NCBI GenBank assembly: GCA_937923585.1
Contig: CALDSM010000376.1
Span: 1 to 8,906, forward strand
Reading direction: 5' to 3'
DNA: 8,906 bases
Origin: an uncultured bacterium
GTDB lineage: Bacteria > Hydrogenedentota > Hydrogenedentia > Hydrogenedentales > CAITNO01
Both the position numbers and the translations under genes were made by a program. Every line of letters begins with the position of its first letter. Within the stretch, counting starts at the first letter, position 1. The notes beneath the pieces were generated by a model. That model was not told the DNA's origin. It saw only the letters and a list, made by a program, of their open reading frames with translations, and searched no databases. This document shows positions 7,045-8,906 of the stretch, one piece after another.

Positions 7045-7709
7045 AGGGTCTCTCCTTTCGAAGCGTTCGCCGCCATTTTCCGCAGTCCGTGCAGCGAGAA
7101 TTGGGTGATGTGCTCCGCCAGGAATGCTATGGTCGAGGAATCGTAGCTGCGATCCGGGTTGATCAGTTCAGGTCTTGTCCGGAACACGATTTCCTTTGTG
7201 TCGAAATATATCATGCACTGGCTCAGGACGCTGCTTACGCACAGTTGAACGATGGGGGACTCGGCCGGGAGCGACAGAACCTCGCCGACAATCCCCCGCG
7301 CCACCCCGTCCACCGGTGGTATGACGTGCGCAATCATATAATCCAGCGCCGCCGTCGGTTCCATCATTTCCCGCGCCATGAGTTTCCCCAGCCACGTTGA
7401 CGGACCAGTCTTCAGCAGCACGCCCAGAAACTCCCGGACGAACGTGTGCAGTTTCTGCTCCGGGGAGGCGTTTGGGTCAATCTGCATGTACGGCGCGTCC
7501 GCCTTGGATTCCTCCTCCAACTTTTTCACCACTTCGAGATACAGGTTCTCTTTGTCCCCGAAGTGGTAATTCACCGCCGCGATGTTCGCCTGCGCCCGCT
7601 CACAGATGTCACTGATGCGCGCATGCCGAAACCCCTGCTCCGCAAACACTTCCGCAGCAGCCACAAGCAGGCGATTGCGTGTATCCGACCCAGGTTGATA
7701 GGAGGGCAT
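7041..7709 (-). CDS. TetR-family transcriptional regulator, CecR-like, first gene of efflux operon
   Basis: Seen: 222 residues. The N-terminal TetR helix-turn-helix is clear: RNRLLVAAAEVFAEQGF (11-27) then the HTH at about 29-50, ending in NYHFGDKENLY (47-57). The C-terminal ligand/dimer region has REMMEPTAALD (113-123) and a hydrophobic helix around 154-170 (SVLSQCMIYF), resembling the CecR/YbiH (former DUF1956) group. The start has AAAAGGAG (7716-7723) 6 nt upstream. Known: TetR repressors in efflux loci release their operator when a pump substrate binds. In E. coli, CecR controls drug-export genes. Inferred: repressor of its own operon. Being first cistron, with its stop overlapping the adaptor start, it would be autoregulated. 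An AT-rich dyad at 7733-7741, at the expected transcription start, is a possible operator. The inducer is unknown. Confidence 0.94.
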   Translation of the reverse strand: MPSYQPGSDTRNRLLVAAAEVFAEQGFRHARISDICERAQANIAAVNYHFGDKENLYLEVVKKLEEESKADAPYMQIDPNASPEQKLHTFVREFLGVLLKTGPSTWLGKLMAREMMEPTAALDYMIAHVIPPVDGVARGIVGEVLSLPAESPIVQLCVSSVLSQCMIYFDTKEIVFRTRPELINPDRSYDSSTIAFLAEHITQFSLHGLRKMAANASKGETL

Positions 7710-7743
7710 CCGGTTCTCCTTTTAAAATGACGATTTCAAATTC

Positions 7744-7774
7744 AGTATAGCACAACGCGCCTGAGGCAGGGCAA
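7744..7774 (-). promoter_or_regulatory. Candidate promoter of the efflux operon with overlapping dyad
   Basis: In the minus-strand sense, TATACT (7744-7749) is a near-consensus -10 preceded directly by TGC (7750-7752), an extended -10 arrangement. The best -35 is TTGCCC (7769-7774) with a long 19-nt spacer, which an extended -10 can tolerate. Initiation would fall near 7737, giving a leader of about 28 nt with AAAAGGAG in it. The short dyad ATTT-C-AAAT (7733-7741, plus-strand reading) covers that start point and is where a TetR-type repressor could act. The promoter is read from sequence only, and the operator role is inference. Confidence 0.55.
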
Positions 7775-7800
7775 TATTCCGGCTGCGGCCGTTCGGCGGT

Positions 7801-7829
7801 TTGCGCGCCCCTGCAAGATAGGCTATGCT
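7801..7829 (+). promoter_or_regulatory. Candidate sigma-70 promoter of the response regulator
   Basis: TTGCGC (7801-7806), a 17-nt spacer and TATGCT (7824-7829) form a plausible but weak promoter (3/6 and 4/6 matches to consensus). Initiation near 7836 would leave a leader of about 15 nt before ATG 7852. If real, it excludes the in-frame ATG at 7825, which lies inside the -10. No sigma-54 type GG-N10-GC element was found here. Confidence 0.35.
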
Positions 7830-7851
7830 GGCATCCGTGCGGGAATGCTGT

Positions 7852-8906
7852 ATGCAGGAAAGACGCGAAAACCTCCCCTTGAACATCCTGGTTGTGGATG
7901 ATGAAATCAACATCCGCAAGACCCTGTCGGTCTGTCTTGAAACCGACGGCCACCGTGTTGTCGCCGTCAGCAATTATCAGGACGCCGTGGTTGAGGCGGC
8001 GCGCCGCTCATTCGACCTGGCTTTCGTTGACCTGCGGCTGGGCACGGCCAGCGGTCTTGACCTGATTCCGGCACTGCTGGCCGCCGCGCCCTGGCTCAAG
8101 GTCATTGTCATCACGGCCTATGCCTCCATAGACACCGCCGTCTCGGCAATTCAGCGGGGTGCCTCGGACTATGTGCCAAAGCCGTTCACGCCGGACCAGA
8201 TCCGGCTGGCGGTGGGCAAGGTGGCGCAGGTTCGGGCGCTGGAGCAGGAAGTGGCCGCGCTCCAGGAGGACCTTCTCCGGCTTAACCCCGAAGTGGAATT
8301 CACCTCCAGCAGTCCGGCCATGCAGCGCGCGCTGGGCGTTGCGCGGCAGGCCGCACCGTCAGACGCCTCCATGCTGATCCAGGGTGAGAGCGGCACGGGC
8401 AAGACCGTGCTGGCCCGGGCCATTCACGGTTGGAGCAAACGCGCAGGAAAGCCCATCGGTGTGGTTTCCTGTCCGTCGCTGCCGCCCGACCTGCTCGAAA
8501 GCGAACTCTTTGGCCATGTGAAGGGCGCGTTTACCGGCGCGGTGCGCGACAACGCCGGGCGCATCGCGGCCTGCGCCGGCGGCACCCTGCTGCTGGACGA
8601 AATCGGCGATCTGCCCCTGTCGCTCCAGCCCAAGCTGCTTCGTTTCCTGCAGGACCACGAATATGAGCGTGTCGGGGCGTCGTCCCCCTGCCATGCCGAC
8701 GTCCGGGTGATTGCCGCGACCAACATGGACCTGGCCAGGGCCGTGGGGGAGGGGCGCTTCCGCGAGGACCTCTATTACCGGCTCAACGTGATCCAGATCA
8801 CCCTTCCGGCGCTGCGCGAGCGGCCCGAGGACATTCCGGCGCTTGCCGCGCATCTGCTCGCCTTCTTCGGGCGGACCAATCACCGTGCATCGTTGGCGTT
8901 TGCGCC
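7852..8906 (+). CDS. Sigma-54-dependent response regulator, NtrC family, AlgB-like (partial, 3' end beyond window)
   Basis: Seen: 351 complete codons, open to the window end. The receiver domain (about 10-125) has acidic pair Asp16-Asp17, phosphoacceptor Asp60 (FVDLRLG), Thr88 and Lys110 (PKPF). A short helical linker (about 124-145) leads to the AAA+ domain (from about 150): Walker A GESGTGKT (178-185), the sigma-54 contact loop GAFTGA (225-230), Walker B LLLDE (246-250), and FREDLYYRLNV (303-313) with the arginine-finger residues. The Fis-type DNA-binding domain would lie past 8906. The stretch FGHVKGAFTGAVRDNAGR resembles AlgB-type activators from memory. Known: once phosphorylated by a histidine kinase, such proteins remodel sigma-54 polymerase at distant promoters. 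The cognate kinase is not in view. Start: ATG 7852 is preceded by a weak GGGA (7841-7844). In-frame GTG 7837 and ATG 7825 are alternatives, but 7852 gives the usual short receiver lead-in. It is divergent from the efflux operon. Confidence 0.93.
   Translation, partial: MQERRENLPLNILVVDDEINIRKTLSVCLETDGHRVVAVSNYQDAVVEAARRSFDLAFVDLRLGTASGLDLIPALLAAAPWLKVIVITAYASIDTAVSAIQRGASDYVPKPFTPDQIRLAVGKVAQVRALEQEVAALQEDLLRLNPEVEFTSSSPAMQRALGVARQAAPSDASMLIQGESGTGKTVLARAIHGWSKRAGKPIGVVSCPSLPPDLLESELFGHVKGAFTGAVRDNAGRIAACAGGTLLLDEIGDLPLSLQPKLLRFLQDHEYERVGASSPCHADVRVIAATNMDLARAVGEGRFREDLYYRLNVIQITLPALRERPEDIPALAAHLLAFFGRTNHRASLAFA

Noticed and set aside
7825..7851. Upstream in-frame starts (ATG 7825, GTG 7837) for the response regulator
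   Set aside because: Neither has a good ribosome site at normal spacing, ATG 7825 overlaps the candidate -10, and the added residues precede the normal receiver start without matching the family.
1..8906. tRNA or rRNA genes, CRISPR arrays, insertion sequences with transposases, integrases
   Set aside because: None was seen. The intergenic spaces are all under 240 bp, contain no spaced direct repeats or tRNA-like sequence, and no frame shows transposase or integrase motifs.

Overview
The window is GC-rich, gene-dense DNA from a Gram-negative bacterium; a tripartite-type RND efflux pump and a diderm-style lipoprotein both imply an outer membrane. A flavoprotein carrying two rubrerythrin-type iron modules fits an anaerobic or microaerophilic lifestyle. 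I cannot place the organism in a phylum from the sequence alone.

Layout: (1) 1-1321, minus strand: the 5' 440 codons of an FAD/NAD(P)H oxidoreductase with two tandem rubredoxin-like domains at its N-terminus; its 3' end is off the window. (2) 1322-1558: a divergent intergenic region with four small dyad symmetries. (3) 1559-2506, plus strand: a secreted lipoprotein alpha/beta-hydrolase of the PHB depolymerase/feruloyl esterase (LpqC-like) type. (4) 2507-2665: a gap between convergent genes, mostly filled by a perfect 35-bp inverted repeat. (5) 2666-7709, minus strand: a compact three-gene operon read in the order TetR/CecR-like regulator, periplasmic adaptor (membrane fusion protein), RND permease. 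Its stop and start codons overlap at both junctions (ATGA and TAATG). (6) 7710-7851: a short divergent control region with back-to-back promoter-like sequences. (7) 7852-8906, plus strand: a sigma-54-dependent NtrC-family response regulator (AlgB-like in its AAA+ domain), cut off by the window end before its DNA-binding domain.

The efflux operon looks like a self-contained autoregulated unit: the regulator is the first cistron, so it would control its own transcription and that of the pump. No outer-membrane factor (TolC type) is in the window, so the pump must borrow one from elsewhere. The adjacent sigma-54 activator is transcribed away from the operon across a 142-bp shared region. Physical sharing of control is possible but unproven.

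I see no clearly undescribed system. The points most worth a second look are the double rubrerythrin-type module on the flavoprotein, the long perfect inverted repeat between convergent genes, the G8 homopolymer in the RND permease, the cluster of dyads at 1401-1466, and the Thr-type Walker A motif of the sigma-54 activator.
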